DNA of 64,000 nt from JBBQVS01 sp964250765 (GTDB lineage: Bacteria > Chloroflexota > Ktedonobacteria > Ktedonobacterales > Ktedonobacteraceae). Positions 50,263 through 60,287 of this stretch are shown here, in pieces. The stretch spans positions 1 through 64,000 of the forward strand of contig CAXUHF010000006.1 in the NCBI GenBank assembly GCA_964250765.1. Reading direction: 5' to 3'. Positions within the stretch are counted from its first letter, which is position 1. Each line of letters begins with the position of its first letter. The notes under the pieces were generated by a model. It was not told the DNA's origin. It was given only the letters and a program-made list of their open reading frames with translations, and searched no databases. The translations under genes and the position numbers were made by a program.

Positions 50263-51480
50263 TTATCGATCAGGACTTCCAGTCAACTCGTTGATATCTA
50301 CGGCTTCAGCCATCAGTCGATAGCCCTCATCATTAGGATGAATACCATCCCCGGAATCATAAGCTGGATTGAGCACAGCTTCGTCTTCTGGTGAACGCAG
50401 TGGTATCGCGAAATCGAAGAGTGCGTCGAAGCATTGACTTCCTTGCTCTCGTATCCAGGTATTCACAATCTGTCGCTGTGCCGCTTGTTCGGGAGAGTAT
50501 CCTCCTGGTAATATTGTTGTACCAAAGACTTTCTGATAGCGCGTTCGTGCTTGCTTCACTATCTGTTGAAAGCCGGAAATCAACATTTCTCCTGAAACGC
50601 TAAAGCGCAGGTCATTCGATCCAATATGCACAATCAGGTCCGTCGCTCCCAGCTGTGTCAGGACATCCCACGCGAGACGCTGACTTCCAGCCTCCCCGAA
50701 AAGCAGACGCGGCATGCCTGTTCCCATGAGTTGAGGTACCTCTGAGGAGGTCAGTTGATTGCCACCAATGCCTGCATTCAAGACCGACATGATACGTGTC
50801 CCGCCGACATCTATCAGGCGACGGGCAAGGTAGTCGGGCCAACGCGTGTTCGCGTTTAGGGTTGAGCCAAAGCCATCCGTGGTGGAGGAGCCGAAGGCCA
50901 CAACAGCATTGAGTGGAGAGGCTGGCAAGACATCGATTCCGGTAATCAGCCACCAGGAGGTGGTCATGAGAGGATAGACAAGGAAGGCTGCCTCAGTGGG
51001 AACAGAGGTATAATTCCCTACACCTGTCACATACGAGGTTTGCTGAGCACTGACATGCCCAGTGATACTCTCCCCTTGTACAAGAAAAAAGGTAATCGCC
51101 ACATTGGTCAACGCCTCGACTCGGAAGTCAACTGGATCGCTGATTATCTCTTGTCCAGGCTCCAACGTCACCGTCGCTTGTCCCTCAAACAGCACGTCCT
51201 TGGAGCCAGCATGCACAACTGGACCGCTCAGGACCTGTCCCACGGAGACCGAACGGAGCGTGATCGGCGCGTCTCCGTAGCGATTGGACAAACGCAGACG
51301 AATCTGTTCGCCACCAGCATGCAAGTGGACAATCTGCCGGAAGGTGCGCCCACTCAGATTAGTGGAGATCATCTGAGTGGGCGCAGCATACCATGCACCT
51401 ACCCAGTTTGACCGAGGAGTAAAAGTGGCTGACGTTGAAGCATGGGAAACCTGATTGTCTCTCTCTAAACTCATAAACAT
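50263..51480 (-). CDS. SGNH/GDSL hydrolase
   Basis: 405 residues. An N-terminal beta-sandwich (about 20-175; GRTFRQIVHLHAGGEQIRLR then LSNRYGDAPITL) precedes the SGNH esterase domain. Block I is VVAFGSSTTDGFGS with the nucleophilic Ser, block II contains GIGGNQL, block III is IGSNDLRF and block V is DGIHPNDEGYR with Asp and His. Members de-esterify carbohydrates or lipids. No signal peptide is evident. ATG at 51480 and one 6 bases downstream are both usable (AAGGA upstream). It is followed directly by the MDR gene. Confidence 0.9.
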   Translation of the reverse strand: MFMSLERDNQVSHASTSATFTPRSNWVGAWYAAPTQMISTNLSGRTFRQIVHLHAGGEQIRLRLSNRYGDAPITLRSVSVGQVLSGPVVHAGSKDVLFEGQATVTLEPGQEIISDPVDFRVEALTNVAITFFLVQGESITGHVSAQQTSYVTGVGNYTSVPTEAAFLVYPLMTTSWWLITGIDVLPASPLNAVVAFGSSTTDGFGSTLNANTRWPDYLARRLIDVGGTRIMSVLNAGIGGNQLTSSEVPQLMGTGMPRLLFGEAGSQRLAWDVLTQLGATDLIVHIGSNDLRFSVSGEMLISGFQQIVKQARTRYQKVFGTTILPGGYSPEQAAQRQIVNTWIREQGSQCFDALFDFAIPLRSPEDEAVLNPAYDSGDGIHPNDEGYRLMAEAVDINELTGSPDR

Positions 51481-52015
51481 CGTCCTTTCGCAATATGTAT
51501 TTTCGGGTCACTGTATTTTTCCCCTTGTATATGCCAAGATATACTCATTGTTTGTCTTCCTTTCGATGTTCCTTAAATGCTGTCATTGCTGCTCAGCTAT
51601 TTGAACACTATATATTCTTGTCCTCTCCTTCGCTCTTTTCGACAGAATATCGACAGGAGAAGAGAGAGCGTTTTGAGACTGTCTTTCACAGCAAAGGTGG
51701 TGTGCTACGCTTAATGACAGCACAATCACTACTGAACATGATGTTCACTTGAAGTGATTGGCTTATTGTATCTTATGCCTCTACTGTAGAGCAAGCAAAA
51801 ATGAGCGGAGGAGAGTTATCGAACACAAGGATACTATGTGTTCACTACTGAACAGGAATAAGAAGATGAACGGAAGCAGGAAAGTATCGCTTACTCTACT
51901 GGTGGCTCAATATACAATCATGAGGACTCATTTTCGCTGAGCACATGGAACGATCTACTGTCAATTGATGGTGAAGGAAAATGAAAACCTGTTCACGTGA
52001 TACCCTGTAAAATCT
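51481..52015. other. Gene-free AT-rich stretch
   Basis: Two short + strand frames (51495-51752, 51758-51940) have poor composition, no motif and no ribosome-binding site. The base composition becomes AT-richer from here to about 55.6 kb, marking the edge of an accessory block. Confidence 0.5.
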
Positions 52016-52639
52016 CTAACTTTTACATATCCGAGCGTAATGTCTTATTTTCTTCTCCTCGAACTGTGCTTTATCAAAGAGGGCAAACGTTTGTGCCAAC
52101 GTGATACTACAGTCCTGTACAAGTAACTCAAGTTTACGCCTAATCTCCTGTTGTATCTTGAAAACACGTTTTGAAGGAGTTTTGCTGACTGTATGAAAGT
52201 TTGTAGTGAGCGGAAGCAAAGCTTGCATCTGTTCGTCCATATGCTGAAGTGTTGCAAGAAGAAAATAGCGATGAGGAACAATAGATTCGGGAAGTTGTGC
52301 AGAGTCTTGCAAAATTTTACATAACTCCTGTACAGGTTCTTCTATCGTACCAACAAGGGCATTGAGACGCCTACACTGTCTAGGGTGAATGCTTGTATCT
52401 TGCACTAACACATTATATGTGTCTACCAAAGCCGCTTCATTTTCTTGAAGTACCGTCCAGTATGGTTTTGTTTCTAATCGGAAAGCATTAAGAGACTTTG
52501 CTATGGGTTGCGTGACAAATACTACGTTCTCTCCTGACATATCTCTGACCTCTCCGCTAAGTAAGTGACTACTAGAGTGCAACTTAATATGCAAGGTGTT
52601 GACAGAAGAGGTATCCTCTTTTGCAGGTAAACAAAACAT
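52016..52639 (-). CDS. Hypothetical all-helical protein
   Basis: About 207 residues with no recognised family. After a short beta-like N-terminus (about 1-45) the rest is predicted helical: LNAFRLETKPYWTVLQENEA, LNALVGTIEEPVQELCKILQ, IQQEIRRKLELLVQDCSITL, with regular Leu/Ile spacing. No signal peptide or membrane segment. ATG at 52639 has GAGGT 8 bases upstream. It is third in a - strand row after the nucleoside-phosphorylase-like gene and a second helical protein. Its helical pattern resembles the C-terminal part of that protein, hinting at a shared scaffold role, but this is not demonstrated. Confidence 0.6.
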   Translation of the reverse strand: MFCLPAKEDTSSVNTLHIKLHSSSHLLSGEVRDMSGENVVFVTQPIAKSLNAFRLETKPYWTVLQENEAALVDTYNVLVQDTSIHPRQCRRLNALVGTIEEPVQELCKILQDSAQLPESIVPHRYFLLATLQHMDEQMQALLPLTTNFHTVSKTPSKRVFKIQQEIRRKLELLVQDCSITLAQTFALFDKAQFEEKKIRHYARICKS

Positions 52640-52778
52640 ACGGTTTGACCTCAAAGAACCTCGTTTATAAGACGTGAGACTCGATACATATATAAAATCT
52701 AATGCACGTTTGAAATGTATAAGAAGAAAAACTATAGAATGCCTTTACTGCTAGATTAACATAAAGCTTAAGCATTTT

Positions 52779-53189
52779 TCAAGTAATTAAAATCTCAAGT
52801 AATTTAATAGCTTCTAAAAGAATATCAGTAAACTCATCGTACTTGTCAAAAAGTACAGTTGTACTGCTCAATCTCGTAGTTCCTTCGAGAATACTGGAAG
52901 CAATAAGAAGACATTTACGAGCGTTTCTGACATCTATCTGCACTTTTTCTAATGTATCATAATCCTTTTCGGAATGTAAAGCATTAAGCAAATCATCGAT
53001 TCCTTTAATAATATCACTTAATTCTCTGATTAGAACATCTATAGTGTTTGGTGTAATCCTGCGTTGGTTTATCTCATGTAGAATCATGTCGCGCATACTT
53101 ACAAGTTTAGTTCTGTATCCCTGCAAAACTGAAATATTTAGACTTCCAGAGTTATCTGGTTGATTATATGCGAGACTTGATATATTCAT
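52779..53189 (-). CDS. Hypothetical helical protein, 136 aa
   Basis: No family recognised. Residues about 20-136 are strongly helical (RDMILHEINQRRITPNTIDV, LIRELSDIIKGIDDLLNALH, EFTDILLEAIKLLEILIT), probably a four-helix bundle. It is AT-rich like its neighbours. It lies 119 bases after the nucleosidase-like gene and 139 bases before the helical protein at 52016. The composition and the spacing suggest one accessory unit. The N-terminal 20 residues are polar and may be disordered. Confidence 0.6.
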   Translation of the reverse strand: MNISSLAYNQPDNSGSLNISVLQGYRTKLVSMRDMILHEINQRRITPNTIDVLIRELSDIIKGIDDLLNALHSEKDYDTLEKVQIDVRNARKCLLIASSILEGTTRLSSTTVLFDKYDEFTDILLEAIKLLEILIT

Positions 53190-53308
53190 GTGTGCCTACT
53201 TTTAACGAAAGTCCTATCTATGGCAAACTAGATCATATATTACGTGTGCCATTATACAAGATACGGTACTTATCCTCAACTTTATGTGCTTACTTAGAAT
53301 GAACGCCC

Positions 53309-54574
53309 TCAATTAAATTGTTTCAGGCTTTCGAGAAGCAGTTTACATTTTGTGCGTGCATCCTCACGGAGTTTGTTGATGGTACGTTTCTGTAGAGACT
53401 TTTTAGCGGATTGAAGATTACTGAACGCTTGTAGACTAACTAGTAATTGGCTTATTTGAACTTGAATATCAAGCAGCCTTACTTTGTCAAAAAGTTTTAG
53501 CATGGAAGCATTACTAGATAACTGTTTTATATGTTCATGTAGCTCATTTAATACATTCATGGAAAGATGAGAGCGACTAAAAGAAATATTTTCTCCGGTT
53601 TCAAAGAGGTCATAAATATTTTTAACCTTCTTATAATACTCTGGCAGTGCGGTAAGAAATTCGTCTAGAAGAAGATTAATAGGTCTTCCAGACAAAGAGC
53701 TAATAGGCTGCTGCTGTGACGATGTGTTGTCCTCTTGTTCTGCTTTTTTCAAGCTTTCTTGATGGAAAGTAGGAGTTTGAGTACTATCATGCGTCTGTTG
53801 ATGTTCAACATGCCATTTTGCAAGCAGTTCAAAAGCAAAAGCACTTGCGTATCTTGAGGCCATCTCTTGAAAGTTATTTGCATCAGCCTCGCGTTTCCCG
53901 TCAATAAGATCAGAAATACCCCGAATGATAAGTGCATCTATATGAGAATAAGCTCTTACGGCACGGAGGAATCCATGCCCTTCCATCTCTACAGCAACTG
54001 CATCACTATAATGCAAGCGTAAAAGATTCCATGTTACCGAGTCTGTTGAAGCTATGACCTGATCACCAGAAGCAATAGGTGCAACAATAGCTTTGGGTAG
54101 GAGGTCGGGATCAGGAGTTTGTCCTTGTATCCTCTTAAACCAATCAGGCTTTTTCGCTTCTGCTCGCGCCCTATGTTCCATGCGAAAGGTCGGGATGCTA
54201 AAATCCGGTCGAGGATCAAAGTCTGTTTCTACTTTTCCATATGCGTAACCGTAAACTTTTGATGCTGCAACAACATCACCTATTTTCACATCTTTCAAAC
54301 CTCCTGCAACCCCAACAAACAACATTAAGGTAGGTTGAAAATGGTTAATTGCTCTTTCTGCAGCAACAGCCGTACTCGCGTTACCAAGCCCTACCTCTAC
54401 TATTCCAACATTCCAAAGCCCCCCTTCACAGGAAAAATATCCTCGTTCATAGATTGTTCCGGTTACATGTACATCCTCATGAACACCGATCAGATGCATT
54501 CGCACCGCTTCATATTCCACTGGAATAGCAGTAAGTATAACTGCTGTAAGACCGTTTGATACACCATTTGACAT
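53309..54574 (-). CDS. Nucleoside phosphorylase/MTAN-fold protein with C-terminal helical domain
   Basis: 421 residues. The first about 245 have the PNP/MTAN fold: VILTAIPVEYEAVRMHL, LFVGVAGGLKDVKIGDVV, the ribose-binding VAVEMEGHGFL (M-E signature) and IRGISDLIDGK with the catalytic aspartate. A Gln/Ser/Thr-rich linker (about 246-285) leads to a helical tail (about 290-421) that is not found in housekeeping nucleosidases. Stand-alone enzymes are about 230 residues. This domain is known as an effector or sensor module in bacterial conflict proteins with STAND neighbours. GGGAG lies 5 bases before the ATG. It likely cleaves a nucleoside or nucleotide, with substrate unknown. Confidence 0.8.
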   Translation of the reverse strand: MSNGVSNGLTAVILTAIPVEYEAVRMHLIGVHEDVHVTGTIYERGYFSCEGGLWNVGIVEVGLGNASTAVAAERAINHFQPTLMLFVGVAGGLKDVKIGDVVAASKVYGYAYGKVETDFDPRPDFSIPTFRMEHRARAEAKKPDWFKRIQGQTPDPDLLPKAIVAPIASGDQVIASTDSVTWNLLRLHYSDAVAVEMEGHGFLRAVRAYSHIDALIIRGISDLIDGKREADANNFQEMASRYASAFAFELLAKWHVEHQQTHDSTQTPTFHQESLKKAEQEDNTSSQQQPISSLSGRPINLLLDEFLTALPEYYKKVKNIYDLFETGENISFSRSHLSMNVLNELHEHIKQLSSNASMLKLFDKVRLLDIQVQISQLLVSLQAFSNLQSAKKSLQKRTINKLREDARTKCKLLLESLKQFN

Positions 54575-54821
54575 AGTGGCTCCCTTCCCATAGACGAGTC
54601 AGTAAACCAACTAAGAGGATTTTTTACTACATATAGAACGCACTTTCTAAATATTACATGCACAATTGTTTACAACTATTATACATAATAGTAAGACGGA
54701 AGAAATTACGAATAGTGAAAAAGAGTACACCATATAGGCGTACTCTTTACAATCATTGGACGATACAATCGCCATTTTATGGTACGGTAGATACAAAAAC
54801 TTATTTTACTCTTTTTGCCTA

Positions 54822-55517
54822 TTATGCAACTCCCGCGTACTGTTGTAGGTGTGATAGTTGGGCTACACGCTTATAGGCATGATGAAGTAGTGCGGCTTGT
54901 CTAGCACGTTGCCTCATGTCTTCAGAAGCTACTTGCCGATAGTCTTGCAATCGTATACCAACATGAAGAAAGGCTTTTTGCAGTGCTGTGGGCTGTTCTT
55001 CAAAAGACATGTGATTCGCTAAGTCTACAAGTAGTGCCTCTCGTTGTTTATATGGAAACTGAGCAACTTCTTGTGCAAGCAGAGTGAATAGAGCCTCTTG
55101 ATACACCTGCTCTGTTGCCTCTACTGATAAGTCCTGTATATGTACGCTATCTATTTCCTGCTCTGCATAGGATTGGCTATCTGTGACAGAGTGAACGAAC
55201 CGCTTGTCTCGTCTCCGCAAGTCTCGACAATAGTTACAAGCAATCACTACAATCATATGTTCCAGGCAATAAACAGGTGTCTCTTGGCCTTGCTCGGCCC
55301 TTTGTATGCGTTCTATGGTACGCCGCATCGCCTCTTGCACGATATCATCTACAATATCGTTTTCCTGTCCATACCAAGAGGAAACGCGAAAAGCATACAC
55401 CTGCCGCCTAATCAACGAGTAGAGGGATGGATAGAGTTCATGCCAGGATATCTCATTGACGGTCTTCAAAGATGAAACATTAAACAAATTTGTATTAATT
55501 TCTGTGTTGTTCGTCAT
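54822..55517 (-). CDS. Sigma-70-like protein (ECF-type, divergent)
   Basis: 231 residues. A region-2-like segment is visible (YPSLYSLIRRQVYAFRVSSW, DDIVQEAMRRTIERI, VIACNYCRDLRRRDKRFV), and a later FPYKQREALLVDLANHMSFE resembles a region 4 start, though the HTH that follows (TALQKAFLHVGIRLQDYRQV) is weak. The tail of 35 residues is extra. AAGGAG lies 7 bases before the ATG. It is divergent from the NB-ARC/WD40 gene. It may be an alternative sigma factor or a derived DNA-binding protein; the target promoters are unknown. Confidence 0.65.
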   Translation of the reverse strand: MTNNTEINTNLFNVSSLKTVNEISWHELYPSLYSLIRRQVYAFRVSSWYGQENDIVDDIVQEAMRRTIERIQRAEQGQETPVYCLEHMIVVIACNYCRDLRRRDKRFVHSVTDSQSYAEQEIDSVHIQDLSVEATEQVYQEALFTLLAQEVAQFPYKQREALLVDLANHMSFEEQPTALQKAFLHVGIRLQDYRQVASEDMRQRARQAALLHHAYKRVAQLSHLQQYAGVA

Positions 55518-55764
55518 GATTGTACTCCTTGAGGACTACGAGGAGACTTGCACTCACACTATACTGCTGTTAGACTATAAAACATGGCTCATCGTAATCC
55601 GAACAATGAGTAGAATCTATAGTATGTTGCCACTTTCCTCGTCCTCCTTATAAGGATAGCCTGAGTGGAAGTACATGAAAACCGCGATAGAGGGACATTT
55701 GTAGGACGTTACCTGGACTTTTCTCTTGTATCTTCTCTGGCACAGAAAGACAATCGAGGTCAAC

Positions 55765-58700
55765 ATGAGAGCAGGTTCGCCTTTTCCTCAACAGTTAAAG
55801 TATGAGCGAGAGCAGCGTGGTTGGTCGCAGGCGCAACTCGCGTCACGCGTTGGCATAGACACGAAAACGGTTAACCGTTGGGAAAGTGGGAAAGGGACAC
55901 CTCGTCTCTACCATCGTCAAAAGCTATCTGAACTCTTTCAAAAGAGTATGGAAGAGCTTGGTTTACACGGAGAGCATACTTCGTCGAGTAGCGTTCATCA
56001 AGAAGATTGGGGTGAGTCTCCTCTTGTTGAGAGAGTCTACGGGCGGACTGAAGAATTTCAACTGCTGAAGCAATGGGTAGTCGATGACGCTTGCCGCATT
56101 GTATCCATCTTGGGTATGGGAGGCATGGGCAAAACAACGCTTACTTCATATCTTATTGGGCAGATAAAAAATGAATTTGACTCTATTTTCTGGCGGTCTG
56201 TACAACATGCACCACCCCTGGAACATGTCTTAAAGCAAGCTCTACAATTTTTCTCCGCTCAACAGAAAAGCGACTTCCCCACATCACTTGACGATCAAAT
56301 ATCTCTGCTCGTTCACTACTTACAACATCATCATTGCCTGTTTATTCTGGATAACTTCGAGTCGATTCTACAACCGGGTCAGCATGTAGGGCATTATCGA
56401 GAGGGATACGAAAGTTATGGCGTACTGCTTCAACGTCTTGGAGAGGTGCAGCATGCCAGTTGTCTTGTGTTGACCAGTCGAGAGAAGCCGCGAGAGATTG
56501 CACGTATGGAGGGACCAGCGAAAGCAGTTCGTACGCTTCCTCTTTCTGGCATAGAACAAAGTGCAGGACGAGCATTGCTTTCCGAGAAAGGCATGTATGG
56601 CTCGGATGCGCAGTGGGGACAACTGATTGCACTGTATGGAGGAAATCCTCTCGCGCTTAAACTGATTTCTGAGTACATTGAGGGTTTATTTGGAGGAAGT
56701 ATCGACCTATTCTTAGTGGAGGAAGAAACTACCCTCGGCGATGTCTATGAGCTTTTGGAGCAACAGTTTCGCCGCCTTGCGCGACAAGAGCAAGAGGTGT
56801 TGTTTTGGCTAGCAATAGAGCGAGAGGGCATAGCGTTAGAAACTCTTAGAGAGAATTTTGCGCGTTCTGTTTCACGTGGTGCATTATTAGAGGCACTGCA
56901 TTCTCTACAGCGTCGCTCTTTAATTGAGACGCGTGATCCAGCACAATTCACGCTGCAGCCTGTCATTCTGGAATATGTTACGGACAAACTGGTAAAACAA
57001 GCTTGTGAGGAGTTTCAAGCTTCATCGGTATTCTTGTGGGCAAATTACGCTTTCATGAAGTCAGTAGCACCCAACTACATCCGAGAGAATCAACAACGCT
57101 TTATTCTTCGCCCTATAGCAGAATGTTTGCAAGCAACAGATACTAGGGAAAGACTTTTAGAGAGGCTAAAACAGATAGTTTCAGCGTCCAAAGAGACGCA
57201 CATGCTTGGACAGAGTTATCTAGCGGGAAATGTACTTAACCTTCTTAGTCTAATGCAGTATGACCTGCATGGTATAGACTTCTCCTCACTAGCGATATGG
57301 CAAGCATATTTACAGAGTGTCTCGCTTGTTGACAGCAACTTTACTTCTGCCTCTTTCAAGAATTCAGTGTTCACTCACACCTTCGGCAATATCCTTTCGA
57401 TCACATTTAGCCCTCAACATAATCTGCTCGCGGCTGGTAGTGCGACTGGTGAGATTAGCGTGTATCAGATGCCGGGCGAAATACCTCTTCATACATATCA
57501 TGAGCATACCGATGGTGTATGGTCATTGGCGTTCAATCCAGACAGCCAACTTCTCGCCAGTAGTAGTGATGATGGCACAGTCATCTTGTGGGATATGCGT
57601 ACTCAAGAATGCCTTAAGGTTCTGCGAGGACACACCAATAGAGTACGTTGCATCGTGTTCAATCCCGATGGAACGCTGCTTGCGAGCGGTAGTGACGATT
57701 ATACTATTAGCTTGTGGAACGTGAGCACGGGTCAGCCCAAGCATATCCTGCATGGACATACGAATCGTGTATGGTCAGTTGCGTTTCACCCTTATGGGAA
57801 TGTTCTTGCAAGTGGCAGTACCGATGCAACTATTCGTCTCTGGAATATCTCTACAGGTCGTTGTTTTAGAATACTAAGTGGACATACGGACAGCATCCGT
57901 TCTCTCGCCTTTAGTTTTGATGGAAGCCTACTTGCAAGCGGGAGTGATGATCAAACTGTTCAGGTCTGGGATGCCAACAACGACTATTCCAATCTCACAC
58001 TACATGGGCATACCAACCGTGTATGGTCAGTTGCATTTCACCCGAATCAACTTTTACTTGCAAGCGGAGGAGNNNNNNNNNNNNNNNNNNNNNNNNNNNN
58101 NNNNNNNNNNNNNNNNNNNNNNNNNNNNNNNNNNNNNNNNNNNNNNNNNNNNNNNNNNNNNNNNNNNNNNNNCGTGTATGGTCAGTTGCATTTCACCCGA
58201 ATCAACTTTTACTTGCAAGCGGAGGAGAAGATTCCACAGTCCGTTTATGGAATGCACGTACAGGATATGTCTTAAATGTTCTGCAAAATCATACTCACGG
58301 CGTGAGGTCAGTAGCTTTTAGTCCTGATGGACAGCTTCTTGCGAGTGGTGCAGAGGATCAGGCAATTTGCCTGTGGAATGTTGAAAGTGGTTACTGTCTC
58401 AAGAAGATGCAAGGCTATACGAATCGTGTCTGGAGTATTGCCTTTGGTGCTGATGCAAGAACATTGGTCAGTGGAAGTGAAGATCATGCCATATGTTTAT
58501 GGGATACTGAAACTGGTCGCACCCGCTACACAGTAGTAGATCATAGTCATGCAATTAGAAGTATCGCGGTTAGCTCTGATGGTACAACTCTTGCGAGTGG
58601 CGGACAAGACCAGAATGTTTTGCTATGGCGCATGAGTACAGGGCAACGTTTAAAAGTATTGCATGGTCATAGCAATTGGGTCTGGACGGTTGCATTTCAT

Positions 58701-59393
58701 CCTGACGGACAGGTGCTCGCCAGTGGGAGTGAAGATCAAACGATACGCCTTTGGCAGGTAAGTACTGGTCGTGAACTAAGGATACTGCGTGGTCATAACA
58801 GTTGGATACGCTCTATTGCCTTTAACAATAGCGGAGAAATGCTCGCCAGTGGTAGCGATGATCGGACAATCAAGCTCTGGGAGGTCTCAACTGGTCTTTG
58901 CCTCTATACCTTAGAGGGTCATACGCACCGTGTTAGATCGGTTGCCTTTAGCCCCAAAGGAGAGATGCTCGCTAGTAGCAGTGAAGATCAAACAATACGC
59001 CTATGGAGTGTCCAAACGGGAGAAATATTACAAACGCTAGCAGGCCATACCAGTTGGGTACGCTCCATTGTCTTTAGTCCCGATAATCAACTGCTTGCAA
59101 GCGGAGGCGAGGATCAGCACCTACGCCTGTGGAATGTACGTACAGGAGATTGTATTACGCTTTTAGATGGACATACGGACCGTATCAGAAGTATCAGCTG
59201 TAGTCCAGATGGAACGCTACTTGCCAGCAGTAGCGATGATGGCACAATCATCTTGTGGGATATAGCAACTCGTCAGCCCATCAAAACCCTGAGAAGCAAA
59301 AAACCCTACGAGCGCATGAATATCAGTAACACCACAGGTTTGACGGAGGGACAAAAAGCAGCACTGAAAGCATTAGGAGCAATTGAAGAGTAG
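55765..59393 (+). CDS. XRE / NB-ARC / 14-blade WD40 STAND protein (spanned by assembly gap)
   Basis: A STAND-class signalling ATPase. Residues about 8-62 are an XRE HTH (REQRGWSQAQLASRVGIDTK). The NB-ARC P-loop GMGGMGKTT is near 117-125, Walker B LFILDNF near 191 and sensor LVLTSREKP near 234. A helical arc follows, then WD40 repeats of 42 residues from about 535. The 100-N run at 58073-58172 breaks the frame, but the 55 bases on each side are identical (58018-58072, 58173-58227). Removing one copy restores one frame of 1157 codons with exactly 14 WD40 repeats, two seven-blade propellers. It has no TIR, caspase or other enzymatic domain of its own. ATG at 55765 has GAGG 5 bases upstream. Confidence 0.88.
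58073..58172. other. Assembly gap of 100 N
   Basis: Exactly 100 N, a conventional unknown-length gap, flanked by an identical 55-base sequence on both sides. The duplicated ends are expected when two contigs that overlap by one assembler word are scaffolded without merging. Confidence 0.95.
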
Positions 59394-59449
59394 GTTATCA
59401 TCACATGAAAGAGGTAAAACAGGCTATAGCTTCGCATCCATGACCTTTT

Positions 59450-60244
59450 CTAACTGGCAACATCCACTCGTTTCGATGACCACGCTGACACTCCAATCCA
59501 TCCTAGTGTAAGAAAGAGCACCGTAGCTGTGATATTTCCGACAAACAATGGAATTGGCGCGAAGAATTGGCACAGCAGGTTCAAGATAGCGAAGAGAATC
59601 AGCAGAACGCTTGTAGGAGTAAAAAAGCCGTTCCTGCGCGGCAAGGCAAAACCCAGGATCAAGTACCCAAGATCAAGCGTACCTCCTGAGAGGCTGAAGT
59701 GACCCCACCACGCGAGCGTCTCAATTGGAGGAACGTGGAGTTGAACCAATGCTTTATTCACCAGTGCAGTCCCGTTTGCAAGAGGAATATGAGCTGGGGA
59801 GATATGTGGAGTAGAGCCTGGAAACAGCTTTTGGAGCACTGGACCTCCCAAGCCATTTAGAGTTGCAATGATTGTATTGAGTGCATTCTGCGTCTGTGTT
59901 GCCGGACCGTTGATCGTCGCAGCAATTGTAGCCGCGAGATTGAGTAAGAACGGTAGCAGTATCCAATCAAGAACAACGGTCCCAATGATCAAAAGATAGC
60001 CACCGAGGAGCAATAGGTTACTCCCAATAAAGCCAAAGCCACTCACTTGATCGGATACTGATGCAAACGTAGATAGACCAAGAAGCAGAATAAGAGTGCC
60101 GACAACGAGCAGACCGAGCGAGAGACGCCAAGTAGCACTGAACACATCCGTACTTGATATATTCACCATCTCGCCCGATGCAGCAAGGAGGCTCCCAATA
60201 ATCATGAGCGTTGCGGCAAAACGCAATTTCTGTTGAAGAAACAT
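59450..60244 (-). CDS. Hypothetical membrane protein
   Basis: 264 residues with about six membrane helices (LRFAATLMIIGSLLAASGEM, LGLLVVGTLILLLGLSTFA, FIGSNLLLLGGYLLIIGTVV then LDWILLPFLL, LGYLILGFALPR, VLLILFAILNLLCQFF, ITATVLFLTLGWIGVS). A loop between helices 3 and 4 of about 80 residues contains AATINGPATQTQNALNTIIA and probably lies outside. No family was identified. It is on the - strand between the STAND gene and the aldo/keto reductase and may be co-transcribed with the reductase (43 bases). Confidence 0.65.
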   Translation of the reverse strand: MFLQQKLRFAATLMIIGSLLAASGEMVNISSTDVFSATWRLSLGLLVVGTLILLLGLSTFASVSDQVSGFGFIGSNLLLLGGYLLIIGTVVLDWILLPFLLNLAATIAATINGPATQTQNALNTIIATLNGLGGPVLQKLFPGSTPHISPAHIPLANGTALVNKALVQLHVPPIETLAWWGHFSLSGGTLDLGYLILGFALPRRNGFFTPTSVLLILFAILNLLCQFFAPIPLFVGNITATVLFLTLGWIGVSAWSSKRVDVAS

Positions 60245-60287
60245 GGACGCCTCTCTCTTTCTGCTTCCACTATTACTATCTCTTCTC

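Noticed and set aside
51495..51940. Two short + strand frames after the SGNH hydrolase
   Set aside because: No ribosome-binding site, no motif, AT-driven open frames.
55726..55764. TTG start for the STAND protein
   Set aside because: The ATG at 55765 has GAGG at good spacing and starts just before the HTH.
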